Below, in pieces: positions 5,678 to 12,038 of a DNA stretch of 26,183 nt. The notes under the pieces were generated by a model. The model was not told the DNA's origin and ran no database searches. It saw only the letters and a list, made by a program, of their open reading frames with translations. A program made the position numbers and the translations under genes. The stretch is from CAZUNB01 sp044227985 (GTDB taxonomy: Bacteria > Patescibacteriota > Saccharimonadia > Saccharimonadales > JAGPDM01), in the NCBI GenBank assembly GCA_044227985.1, contig JBGAVT010000018.1:1-26183 (forward strand). The letters run 5' to 3'. Numbering within the stretch: the first letter of the stretch is position 1; each line of letters begins with the position of its first letter.

Positions 5678-7318
5678 ATGAACTCAAATGAAATTGAGAT
5701 ACCGCTAAAACGCTCAAAGTCGTACCGATTTCTCGAAATGTTGCCAGCAATGCTGTCATTTGGTTTTATGTTTCTGATTATTATCCTTAGCATTTTCTTA
5801 CCTGGGCTTGCTGTTCCGCTACTACTTATTTATGCACTTTTTTGGGTAATTAAATCACTACTTTTTAATTTTCAATTAGTACAAGGCTTTATCAGTTTTC
5901 GAACTAATCAACTAATCAACTGGAAGCTTCGTTTGGGAGATCTAGCAGATATTGATAAAGCAATCATTCGAACTAATGCTACGCTAGGCAAAACTAGCTC
6001 CCGAATGAAACAGAAAAATGACAAACAATATCTTGAGTTTCTAAGGAGTATACAAAAGACATCATCAGGCCCATCAAACCAAGCTATTGATGATGTCTTA
6101 AATGTAGTAATTATTACAATTTTTAATGAATCGAGTGATATTGTTGAGCCAACAATTCAAAGCTTATTACGTTCAAACTATCCACACAAGAAAGTTATGC
6201 TAGTTTTTGCCTACGAGCTTCGCGGTGGGCCTGAAGTAGAGGAGATGATAGAGCGGCTGACCGACAAATACCGATTGCATTTTAAGGATGTAGTTAGCTA
6301 TGGACACCCTGAAAATATAGAGAATGAAGTAAAGGGTAAAGGACCAAATTTGACCTGGGCCGGCAACCAACTCGAAGAATATATGAATAAACGTTCGATC
6401 AACTTAAAGAATGTGCTTGTTACTACTTTAGATGCCGATAATCGGCCTAGTATCAACTACTTATCAAACGCTACATTTATGTTTCTTGTATCTAGCAGGC
6501 CGCACAATACCGCATTTCAGCCGACTGCAATATTTAACAATAATATTTGGGATGTTCCAACCATCATGCGACTGATTGCAGTTGGTAATTCATTTTGGAA
6601 TTTTGTTGTCTCGGTTCGACCACACCTTTTGAGAAATTTTTCAGCTCATTCTCAGAGCTTATACAGCTTAAAGCAAACTAATTACTGGTCAGTTAGGACT
6701 GTAGTCGAGGATGGACATCAGTTTTGGCGATCGTATTTTGCACTTGATGGAGATTATGAAGTAACACAAATTTATTCACCGATATATCAGGACGCAGTAC
6801 TCGGAAAGAATCTAAAAAGAACAGTAGTAGCGCAATTTAAACAAATTCGTCGGTGGGCGTATGGCTGTTCAGACATTCCCTACGTAATTACCATGTCATT
6901 TCGTGCAAAAAAAATTGGATTTTTTGATAAAACCGCTAAAACAATTCGTTTAGTAGAGAGCCATTTTACATGGGCAACTGCTGCGCCAATATTAGCTTTT
7001 AGCGCGTGGTTGCCGTTACTATTAAGTGACCAGGCTAACCAAAGTATTTTGGTGCATCAGTTACCGATTATTGTCAGCCGTTTACAGACAGTTGCAACTT
7101 TGGGTCTGGTCGTAGCTATGTTGCTGACACTGTTGTCCTTGCCACCACGGCCAATTCGATATGGCGCTGCTCGTTCTATTGCCACGGTATTGCAATGGGT
7201 CATTTTACCTATCAGCTCTTTAGCCTTTGGGATGTTAGCTGTCATGTATTCTCAAGTCATGCTTTTCCTTGGCAAATATATGGGCGAATTTGATGTGACT
7301 GAGAAGGCAGTCAAGTGA
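5678..7318 (+). CDS. Membrane GT2 family (cellulose-synthase-like) glycosyltransferase
   Basis: This 546-aa protein has two N-terminal membrane segments (about 20-65), a cytoplasmic GT-A domain and three or four C-terminal membrane segments (about 435-535). Catalytic signatures of processive family-2 enzymes are visible: VVIITIFNES at the start of the nucleotide-binding fold, the DxD-type LDAD (D252, D254), the acceptor-base region VEDGHQFW (E344, D345) and Q-x-x-R-W as QIRRW (389-393). It should extend a polysaccharide or glycolipid from a nucleotide-sugar at the membrane. Its start follows the 3-TM gene by 3 nt and its stop overlaps the GTG of the sugar-phosphate transferase, which may make the lipid-linked primer. 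Donor and product cannot be read from sequence. Confidence 0.88.
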   Translation: MNSNEIEIPLKRSKSYRFLEMLPAMLSFGFMFLIIILSIFLPGLAVPLLLIYALFWVIKSLLFNFQLVQGFISFRTNQLINWKLRLGDLADIDKAIIRTNATLGKTSSRMKQKNDKQYLEFLRSIQKTSSGPSNQAIDDVLNVVIITIFNESSDIVEPTIQSLLRSNYPHKKVMLVFAYELRGGPEVEEMIERLTDKYRLHFKDVVSYGHPENIENEVKGKGPNLTWAGNQLEEYMNKRSINLKNVLVTTLDADNRPSINYLSNATFMFLVSSRPHNTAFQPTAIFNNNIWDVPTIMRLIAVGNSFWNFVVSVRPHLLRNFSAHSQSLYSLKQTNYWSVRTVVEDGHQFWRSYFALDGDYEVTQIYSPIYQDAVLGKNLKRTVVAQFKQIRRWAYGCSDIPYVITMSFRAKKIGFFDKTAKTIRLVESHFTWATAAPILAFSAWLPLLLSDQANQSILVHQLPIIVSRLQTVATLGLVVAMLLTLLSLPPRPIRYGAARSIATVLQWVILPISSLAFGMLAVMYSQVMLFLGKYMGEFDVTEKAVK

Positions 7319-8364
7319 TAAAGAATTATGCTTACAGCTTTGTAGCAGCTTGCATGCTTTCGTTTCTGCTTAGTCTAATCGTGCTTGCCTTTGCTCGGTA
7401 TAAGAAACTGTATGATCAGCCTACGAGTGAACGTAAGCGCCATCTACTACCAACTCCTAAAATTGGTGGTGTAGCAGTTGTGCTAAGTACTCTTTTGGTC
7501 GGTGCTATTGTGTTAGACGTTAATCGATCGCTTATCGCGCTGTTTGTCGCAGGTAGCTTAGTTTTTATTATGGGACTGCTTGATGACTTAAAAGATATTT
7601 CTCCGTATATTAAGCTCGGAATTCAATTTCTTGCTGCTATCACGGTTCTAGCTGGTGGTATTGGTATCGTTGAAGTCTCTAATCCCTTAACTCAAGAGTT
7701 AATTCGTCTTGATGCCTGGAAAATACCTATCAAATTAATGTCCTTTAATTTTAATATCATTCCTTTGGCCAACTTGGTAACGGTAGTATGGATTGTGGCT
7801 ATTATGAATGCCATCAATCTGTCTGATGGTCTCGACGGTCTAGCAGTTGGTGTTTCATCAGTTAGTATGATGACACTTATTTTTATCGGACTGGCTGGCT
7901 TTGGGTCAATTCAAATTATTATGCTGGCTACAATCTTGCTAGGGTCATTGATTGGATTTCTACCTTTTAATCTATTCCCAGCTAAGATTTTTCTTGGTGA
8001 CGCGGGGGCTTACTTTATTGGTCTAATGTTGGCGGTCCTACCAATCTATGCTAATTCTAAGCTTGCTGTTGCTAGTGTTGTCCTGTCTATCGTAGTTATT
8101 GATATGATGTTTGCCTTTTCGCTTCGATTACTTAGTAGAAAATCCCCATTCTTTGCAGATAGACGGCATGTACACTACCGGTTGCTAGACAATGGTTTGC
8201 CTCATCCGGGCGTAGTCGCAATACTGGTTATGGCTACTTTAATTGTAGCATTAACAACGATATATTATTCGTCACTGACATCAGTCATAGTTCTAATTTT
8301 GATTGGGATTATTCTTATTGGGTTAGTTGTTAGCCTCGGTTTTATAAAAAAATCTAAACATTAA
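7315..8364 (+). CDS. Polyprenyl-phosphate N-acetylhexosamine-1-phosphate transferase (WecA/TagO family)
   Basis: This 349-aa protein with about 10-11 membrane segments belongs to the MraY/WecA superfamily. Conserved loops: PTSERKRHLLPTPKIGGVAV, the Mg-binding LLDDLKD, NAINLSDGLDGLAVG, FLPFNLFPAKIFLGDAGA and the His-rich loop DRRHVHYRLLDNG. The last loop and the LSDGLDGLA motif fit WecA/TagO/TarO rather than MraY. The enzyme should transfer a sugar-1-phosphate from a UDP-sugar to undecaprenyl phosphate, starting a lipid-linked glycan. Start GTG overlaps the glycosyltransferase stop (GTGA), so the two are translationally coupled. No clear terminator follows, although TTGGTACCAA plus six T's (8366-8381) might serve. 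Confidence 0.9.
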   Translation: MIKNYAYSFVAACMLSFLLSLIVLAFARYKKLYDQPTSERKRHLLPTPKIGGVAVVLSTLLVGAIVLDVNRSLIALFVAGSLVFIMGLLDDLKDISPYIKLGIQFLAAITVLAGGIGIVEVSNPLTQELIRLDAWKIPIKLMSFNFNIIPLANLVTVVWIVAIMNAINLSDGLDGLAVGVSSVSMMTLIFIGLAGFGSIQIIMLATILLGSLIGFLPFNLFPAKIFLGDAGAYFIGLMLAVLPIYANSKLAVASVVLSIVVIDMMFAFSLRLLSRKSPFFADRRHVHYRLLDNGLPHPGVVAILVMATLIVALTTIYYSSLTSVIVLILIGIILIGLVVSLGFIKKSKH

Positions 8365-8430
8365 GTTGGTACCAATTTTTTCGTCTATAAGCCTGTTAAT
8401 CGCCTGATTAACGTTGTGCTCTCTTATTTC

Positions 8431-8458
8431 TTAACATATTCATATTAAGAAATATAAT
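8431..8458 (+). promoter_or_regulatory. Strong sigma70-type promoter of a candidate small RNA
   Basis: TTAACA (8431-8436), a 16-bp spacer and TATAAT (8453-8458) match consensus at 11 of 12 positions. No protein start lies downstream, which argues for an RNA gene. Confidence 0.65.
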
Positions 8459-8460
8459 AA

Positions 8461-8570
8461 GAAAGCAAAATTTCGATTATATAGTGCTTTACCATTCTGA
8501 AGGGTGGCTTCACCTTGAATACTAAGATTAGCTTTCTTCATAAAAAAGCGGCAACTTGGCTAGCTTATTT
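8461..8570 (+). ncRNA. Candidate structured small RNA, unclassified
   Basis: Transcription from the promoter at 8431-8458 should begin near 8461-8465. GAAAGC (8461-8466) pairs with GCTTTC (8531-8536), closing about 64 nt that contain the hairpin AAGGGTG / GCTT / CACCTT (8500-8516). A second hairpin, AAAA-AAGC (8541-8549) with GCTT-A-TTTT (8563-8571), ends in a short T-run and may be the terminator. No ORF of useful length is inside and no known SRP, 6S, tmRNA or RNase P motif is visible. The remainder of 8365-8700 is AT-rich with one extra hairpin (GTTAATC/GATTAAC, 8395-8412) and no gene. Confidence 0.4.
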
Positions 8571-8668
8571 TGGTTCATAATAACTTCCTCGTTTTGAGTT
8601 TATTAATATTAACATAAATAAGATTTAAAGTAAATAGTATTATATAAAAAATACTGATCAAATAGTTT

Positions 8669-8709
8669 ACCAAATAAAAAACGACCATATTGGTCGTCAT
8701 TTATTTGGT
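8669..8709 (-). terminator. Terminator of tRNA-Val, with a stem including CCA and discriminator
   Basis: The core ACGACCA (8681-8687) / TAT / TGGTCGT (8691-8697) is extended by ACCAAATAAA (8669-8678) pairing with TTTATTTGGT (8700-8709). That makes 17 of 19 positions paired. Bases 8706-8709 are the CCA and A73 of tRNA-Val. On the transcribed strand the core is followed by TTTTTTATTTGG. Confidence 0.8.
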
Positions 8710-8782
8710 GGGCGGTACAGGACTCGAACCTGTGACCTCCTCAACGTCAATGAGGCGCTCTAGCCAACTGAGCTAACTGCCC
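8706..8782 (-). tRNA. tRNA-Val(GAC)
   Basis: The minus-strand cloverleaf has acceptor GGGCAGT/ACCGCCC (one A/C mismatch at pair 5-68), D-arm GCTC/GAGC, anticodon arm CCTCA TTGACGT TGAGG (anticodon GAC), T-arm ACAGG TTCGAGT CCTGT, A73 and encoded CCA. G at position 37 is unusual; A is common in tRNA-Val. Confidence 0.93.
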
Positions 8783-8792
8783 ACAGATGGAG

Positions 8793-8801
8793 ATTATACC
8801 A
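8793..8801 (-). promoter_or_regulatory. Extended -10 promoter of tRNA-Val
   Basis: The minus strand reads TGG TATAAT ending 10 nt before the tRNA 5' end. It is divergent from the thrS leader promoter at 8822-8830. Confidence 0.6.
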
Positions 8802-8821
8802 AGTTTTTATATTTTCGTATA

Positions 8822-8830
8822 TGTTATAAT
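8822..8830 (+). promoter_or_regulatory. Extended -10 promoter of the thrS leader
   Basis: TGT TATAAT. Transcription should start around 8835-8837, exactly where the first helix of the T-box begins. No good -35 is visible. Confidence 0.65.
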
Positions 8831-8834
8831 TATT

Positions 8835-8990
8835 CTGCAATGAGGTAGCTTCACTAACTACCGAGCAGGCTAGGAGCGATCGCAGACAGGCCAAAATGAA
8901 TGCGGTAACAGTAAATGCTAAGGTGGAACCTTCTCTAGTAAAGAGAACCAAAGCGCGCAAAATAACGGATGTTATGGAGCGTGTTTTTTT
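8835..8990 (+). promoter_or_regulatory. T-box riboswitch (tRNA-Thr), ultrashort Stem I, transcriptional
   Basis: Stem I is a textbook K-turn: CTGC (8835-8838), bulge AAT, GA, GGTAG (8844-8848), 9-nt loop CTTCACTAA, CTACC, GA, GCAG (8865-8868). The loop holds the threonine codon ACU (8853-8855). Next, GGCT (8868-8871) with GGCC (8889-8892) crosses ATCGCA (8879-8884) with TGCGGT (8901-8906), an H-type pseudoknot like Stem IIA/B. The antiterminator is GCTAAGG (8917-8923), bulge TGGAACC (8924-8930), TTCTCT/AGAGAA, CCAAAGC (8948-8954). The bulge UGGA is complementary to the UCCA end of tRNA-Thr. A terminator at 8950-8987 competes for 8950-8954. Uncharged tRNA-Thr should therefore raise thrS expression. 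Confidence 0.85.
8950..8990 (+). terminator. Regulated terminator of the thrS T-box
   Basis: AAAGCGCGC (8950-8958) pairs with GCGTGTTTT (8979-8987), with inner stem ATAAC/GTTAT (8962-8975, loop GGAT), and is followed by a run of seven T's (8984-8990). It shares bases 8950-8954 with the antiterminator, so the two cannot coexist. Confidence 0.85.
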
Positions 8991-9020
8991 ATTATACAAA
9001 ATTAGCCAGAAAGGAATTTT

Positions 9021-10850
9021 ATGGCAGATCAAAAAAATGACCAACTTTATGCAATGCGGCACAGCCTTGCCCACATTATGGCGACTGCAATAACGACCTT
9101 GTGGCCAGAAGCTAAGCTTGGTGTTGGTCCGGTAGTTGAAAATGGCTTTTATTATGATATAGACATTGCTGATGTAAATATTTCGGCTGAAGATTTTAAG
9201 CGAATCGAAAAAGAGATGCGAATAATAATTAACCAGAAACAAGAATTTGTTCGTTCAGAGAAGCTGATTGATGAAGCTCTAGCGTGGGCAGAAGCGGCTG
9301 AACAACCATATAAAACAGAACTACTAAATGATCTTAAGAGATCTGGTACTACCGTCGCAAATGACTTGGATAAAGAGGAGCTGGGAACAATCTCAGACGG
9401 TGCCTCTGTAGTTGAAAAAGTATCTTTTTACACTAACGGTGAATTCAGTGACCTTTGTCGCGGTCCACACGTAGAAAATACTGGAAAAGTCGGTGCTTTC
9501 AAGCTGATGCGTGTCGCTGGCGCCTATTGGCGAGGTAAAGAAGGTAATCCTCAGATGCAGCGACTTTACGGAGTAGCATTTACGACTAAAGAAGAGCTTA
9601 ATAATCATCTACAAATGTTAGAAGAAGCCAAAAAGCGTGATCACCGAAAGCTTGGTAAAGATTTAGATTTATTTTCTATCTCTCAGTATGTCGGTGCTGG
9701 ATTGCCGTTATTCAGTCCCCGTGGAACTGTGCTAAGAGAGTTATTAAATGATTATTCTCAACTATTAAGGAAAAGAATCGGTTTTGAAAAAGTTTGGACT
9801 CCAAATATTGCAAAAAAAGAGTTATATGAGATTTCTGGACATTGGGAGAAGTTCGGTGATGAGTGGTTAACGGTTACTAGTCAAGAGTCTAGTGATGAGC
9901 TAGTTATGAAGCCTATGAACTGTCCGCATCATCAACAGATTTATGCGGCAAAACCTCGTAGTTATAAAGATCTTCCAATTAAATATATGGAGACAACCAC
10001 AGTATACCGGGATGAAAAGGCAGGTGAGTTGCTCGGACTAGCTAGAGTGAGGGCGGTTACTCAAGATGATAGCCATGCTTTTTGTGCGCCAGACCAAATA
10101 AAAGATGTAATAAGCTCGTTAGTTAACAATGTGATTGAGTTCTATAAAGAGCTAGGGTTACCTTTGAAGGTCCGTCTTTCTTTTCGCGATGACTCCGACT
10201 CATATTTGGGTGAAAGGTCACTATGGAATGATGCGCAAACCATATTAAAAGAAATCATTGAAGATGCTGGTTTAGAGTACTATGAAGAAAAGGGCGAGGC
10301 AGCTTTTTATGGGCCAAAGATTGATTTTATGGCTATGGATGCGCTTGGCCGTGAATGGCAACTCGCAACCCCTCAGCTTGATTTCGTGCAGCCTCAGAGG
10401 TTTGGCCTTAAGTATGCAGACAAAGACGGACAGGAGAAGACCCCTGTTATGATACATTTCGCTATGATGGGATCTATTGAGCGATTTCTTTCTGCCTACC
10501 TAGAGCATACAGCAGGTAATTTTCCTATTTGGGTGTCACCCGAGCAAATCAGGATTGCGCCCGTTAATGACAGTAGTGAGGTGCTACAAACTGTTAATAA
10601 AATTACAGCGTTACTGCAAAAAAACTCATTACGATTCGTTGTAGATCAGACTGATGACAGTGTTAGTAAGAAAATAAAAAAAGCGGCGAGCTTAAAAGTC
10701 CCAATTACGTTAATTATCGGTGACAAAGAGGTAGAGTCTGGCGACGTATCACCGCGATTACGGGCTGATATCTCTCTCAGTAAAGACTCTTATAGTTTTG
10801 AAGATTTCGCCGATACTATTAAACAAGTTTCTGATAATCGAGAACTCTAG
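9021..10850 (+). CDS. thrS: Threonyl-tRNA synthetase lacking the TGS domain
   Basis: This 609-aa enzyme charges tRNA-Thr in the cytoplasm. It begins directly at the editing domain (HSLAHIMA with its HxxxH, then GVGPVVENGFYYDIDI) and lacks the roughly 60-residue N-terminal TGS domain of enzymes such as E. coli ThrS (642 aa). The catalytic core follows: KPMNCPHHQ, motif 2 (TTVYRDEKAGELLGLARVR), TQDDSHAFC and motif 3 (IHFAMMGSIERF). The zinc ligands are C301, H352 and H479. The C-terminal anticodon-binding domain covers about 510-600, with IIGDKEVESGDV. ATG 9021 has AAAGGA 6-7 nt upstream, and nothing in frame before it could encode TGS. Expression is probably controlled by the T-box. The next gene starts 8 nt after its stop. 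Confidence 0.97.
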   Translation: MADQKNDQLYAMRHSLAHIMATAITTLWPEAKLGVGPVVENGFYYDIDIADVNISAEDFKRIEKEMRIIINQKQEFVRSEKLIDEALAWAEAAEQPYKTELLNDLKRSGTTVANDLDKEELGTISDGASVVEKVSFYTNGEFSDLCRGPHVENTGKVGAFKLMRVAGAYWRGKEGNPQMQRLYGVAFTTKEELNNHLQMLEEAKKRDHRKLGKDLDLFSISQYVGAGLPLFSPRGTVLRELLNDYSQLLRKRIGFEKVWTPNIAKKELYEISGHWEKFGDEWLTVTSQESSDELVMKPMNCPHHQQIYAAKPRSYKDLPIKYMETTTVYRDEKAGELLGLARVRAVTQDDSHAFCAPDQIKDVISSLVNNVIEFYKELGLPLKVRLSFRDDSDSYLGERSLWNDAQTILKEIIEDAGLEYYEEKGEAAFYGPKIDFMAMDALGREWQLATPQLDFVQPQRFGLKYADKDGQEKTPVMIHFAMMGSIERFLSAYLEHTAGNFPIWVSPEQIRIAPVNDSSEVLQTVNKITALLQKNSLRFVVDQTDDSVSKKIKKAASLKVPITLIIGDKEVESGDVSPRLRADISLSKDSYSFEDFADTIKQVSDNREL

Positions 10851-10857
10851 ATCCTCG

Positions 10858-12030
10858 ATGAAAATGGATGAGTTCTCAAAAAGAGTAAATTGGTTCATGT
10901 ATCATGTTCCGGCTGGTAGCGTAATAAGTTATGGCGGTTTGGCTGGGCTTGCGGGGAATGCTAGTTTGGCACGACAGGTCGGTCAGTTAGCCCATTATGG
11001 CGATAGCCAGCTGCCATGGCATCGCTTGATCCATAGTGACGGTAGCTTGGCCGAAGGTTTTCCAGGCGGAACATCACGTCAGTCATTTCAGCTAGAAGCA
11101 GAAGGTATTCGGTTAGAAAACCAACGAGTTGCTAAGAAATATTTTACTAGAGGTTTGCCTCGATGGTTATCAGGAAAGATAGTAGTTATTGGTGGAGAAA
11201 CAGGATCCGGTAAATCAAGTTTGGCTATAGATATAGCTAAAAAATATAATGGCAGTATTATTTCGGCTGATTCATGGGCAGTGCGCCGAAGAATGGACAT
11301 TGGTACCGCAAAACCCAGTAAATCTGAACAGCAAGAAATCGACCACTACGGAATAGATCTAGTCGAGGTAGATGGTGATTTTAGTGCTGCAGCTTATCAA
11401 CGTATCGCCTTTGAGGCTATCGAAAATATCCAAGCACACGGAAAGTTGCCAATTATTGTTGGCGGGACTGGGCTTTATATAGATAGCGTTATCTACTCGT
11501 ACTCATTCCTAAAGAATATAGATAAAGTTTACCGTGTTGAGCTTGACGGAAAATCGTTGTCAGAATTACACCAAATAGCTCATGATAAACTGATTGATTT
11601 AGAAAAAATTGACTCTCAGAACAAACGTCGACTAGTCAGAGCAATCGAAAATCAAGGAGAACAATCTCTTTGTGCTCCAAATCTTCGTCCAGATACTCTC
11701 TACCTTGCATTAACCCATGATAAAGACACTCTCAGACAACGACTCACACAGCGGACTAATCAAATGATTGAACACGGCCTGAGGACAGAGGCAGAACATT
11801 TATCTAGGCACTACGGTTGGAGTGTTGAGGCTATGAAGGGTATTGGTTATGCGGAGTGGCGAAATTATCCAGATATATCTGAAACAGAAGTCGCAAAAAT
11901 GATTACTCAGAACTGCATGAAACTAGCAAAGAGACAGCGGACATGGTTTGGGAAAAACAAAGACGTACATTGGTGCGAGAGAGATAAAGCTAAAGACTTA
12001 GTCGAAGGTTTCATCAATAGTGCCGTATAA
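10858..12030 (+). CDS. miaA: Fusion of alkyltransferase-like (ATL) DNA-binding domain and MiaA tRNA dimethylallyltransferase
   Basis: Starting at ATG 10858 gives 390 aa. Residues 9-90 match the MGMT DNA-binding fold: VPAGSVISYGGLAGLAG, R39 as the arginine finger in LARQVG, and LPWHRLI, where W54 replaces the alkyl-accepting cysteine of PCHRV. This is the ATL signature: such proteins bind O6-alkylguanine and flag it for repair without dealkylating. Residues 106-388 are MiaA: P-loop GGETGSGKSSLA, ADSWAVRRRMDIGTAKPSK, GGTGLYI, GIGYAEW and the C-terminal AKRQRTWF. MiaA adds a dimethylallyl group to A37 of tRNAs reading UNN codons. Starts upstream inside thrS (10798) are less likely. The Shine-Dalgarno is weak (GAGAA). 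Confidence 0.88.
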   Translation: MKMDEFSKRVNWFMYHVPAGSVISYGGLAGLAGNASLARQVGQLAHYGDSQLPWHRLIHSDGSLAEGFPGGTSRQSFQLEAEGIRLENQRVAKKYFTRGLPRWLSGKIVVIGGETGSGKSSLAIDIAKKYNGSIISADSWAVRRRMDIGTAKPSKSEQQEIDHYGIDLVEVDGDFSAAAYQRIAFEAIENIQAHGKLPIIVGGTGLYIDSVIYSYSFLKNIDKVYRVELDGKSLSELHQIAHDKLIDLEKIDSQNKRRLVRAIENQGEQSLCAPNLRPDTLYLALTHDKDTLRQRLTQRTNQMIEHGLRTEAEHLSRHYGWSVEAMKGIGYAEWRNYPDISETEVAKMITQNCMKLAKRQRTWFGKNKDVHWCERDKAKDLVEGFINSAV

Positions 12031-12031
12031 T
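12026..12031 (+). promoter_or_regulatory. Leaderless -10 of murT embedded in the miaA stop codon
   Basis: TATAAT contains the TAA stop of the preceding gene. Seven bases separate it from the murT ATG, so transcription should start at or one base before the start codon. There is no Shine-Dalgarno. Confidence 0.55.
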
Positions 12032-12038
12032 AGCTAGT

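Noticed and set aside
8500..8516. GGGTGG followed by ACC in the candidate small RNA, resembling a T-box
   Set aside because: The bulge would read TGGCTTCACC instead of TGGNACC, no aminoacyl-tRNA or amino-acid gene follows on this strand, and the segment folds as a simple hairpin.
10798..10857. Earlier start of the ATL-MiaA gene inside thrS
   Set aside because: It would overlap thrS by 53 bp, and the added residues are thrS codons read in another frame with no resemblance to the ATL N-terminus.
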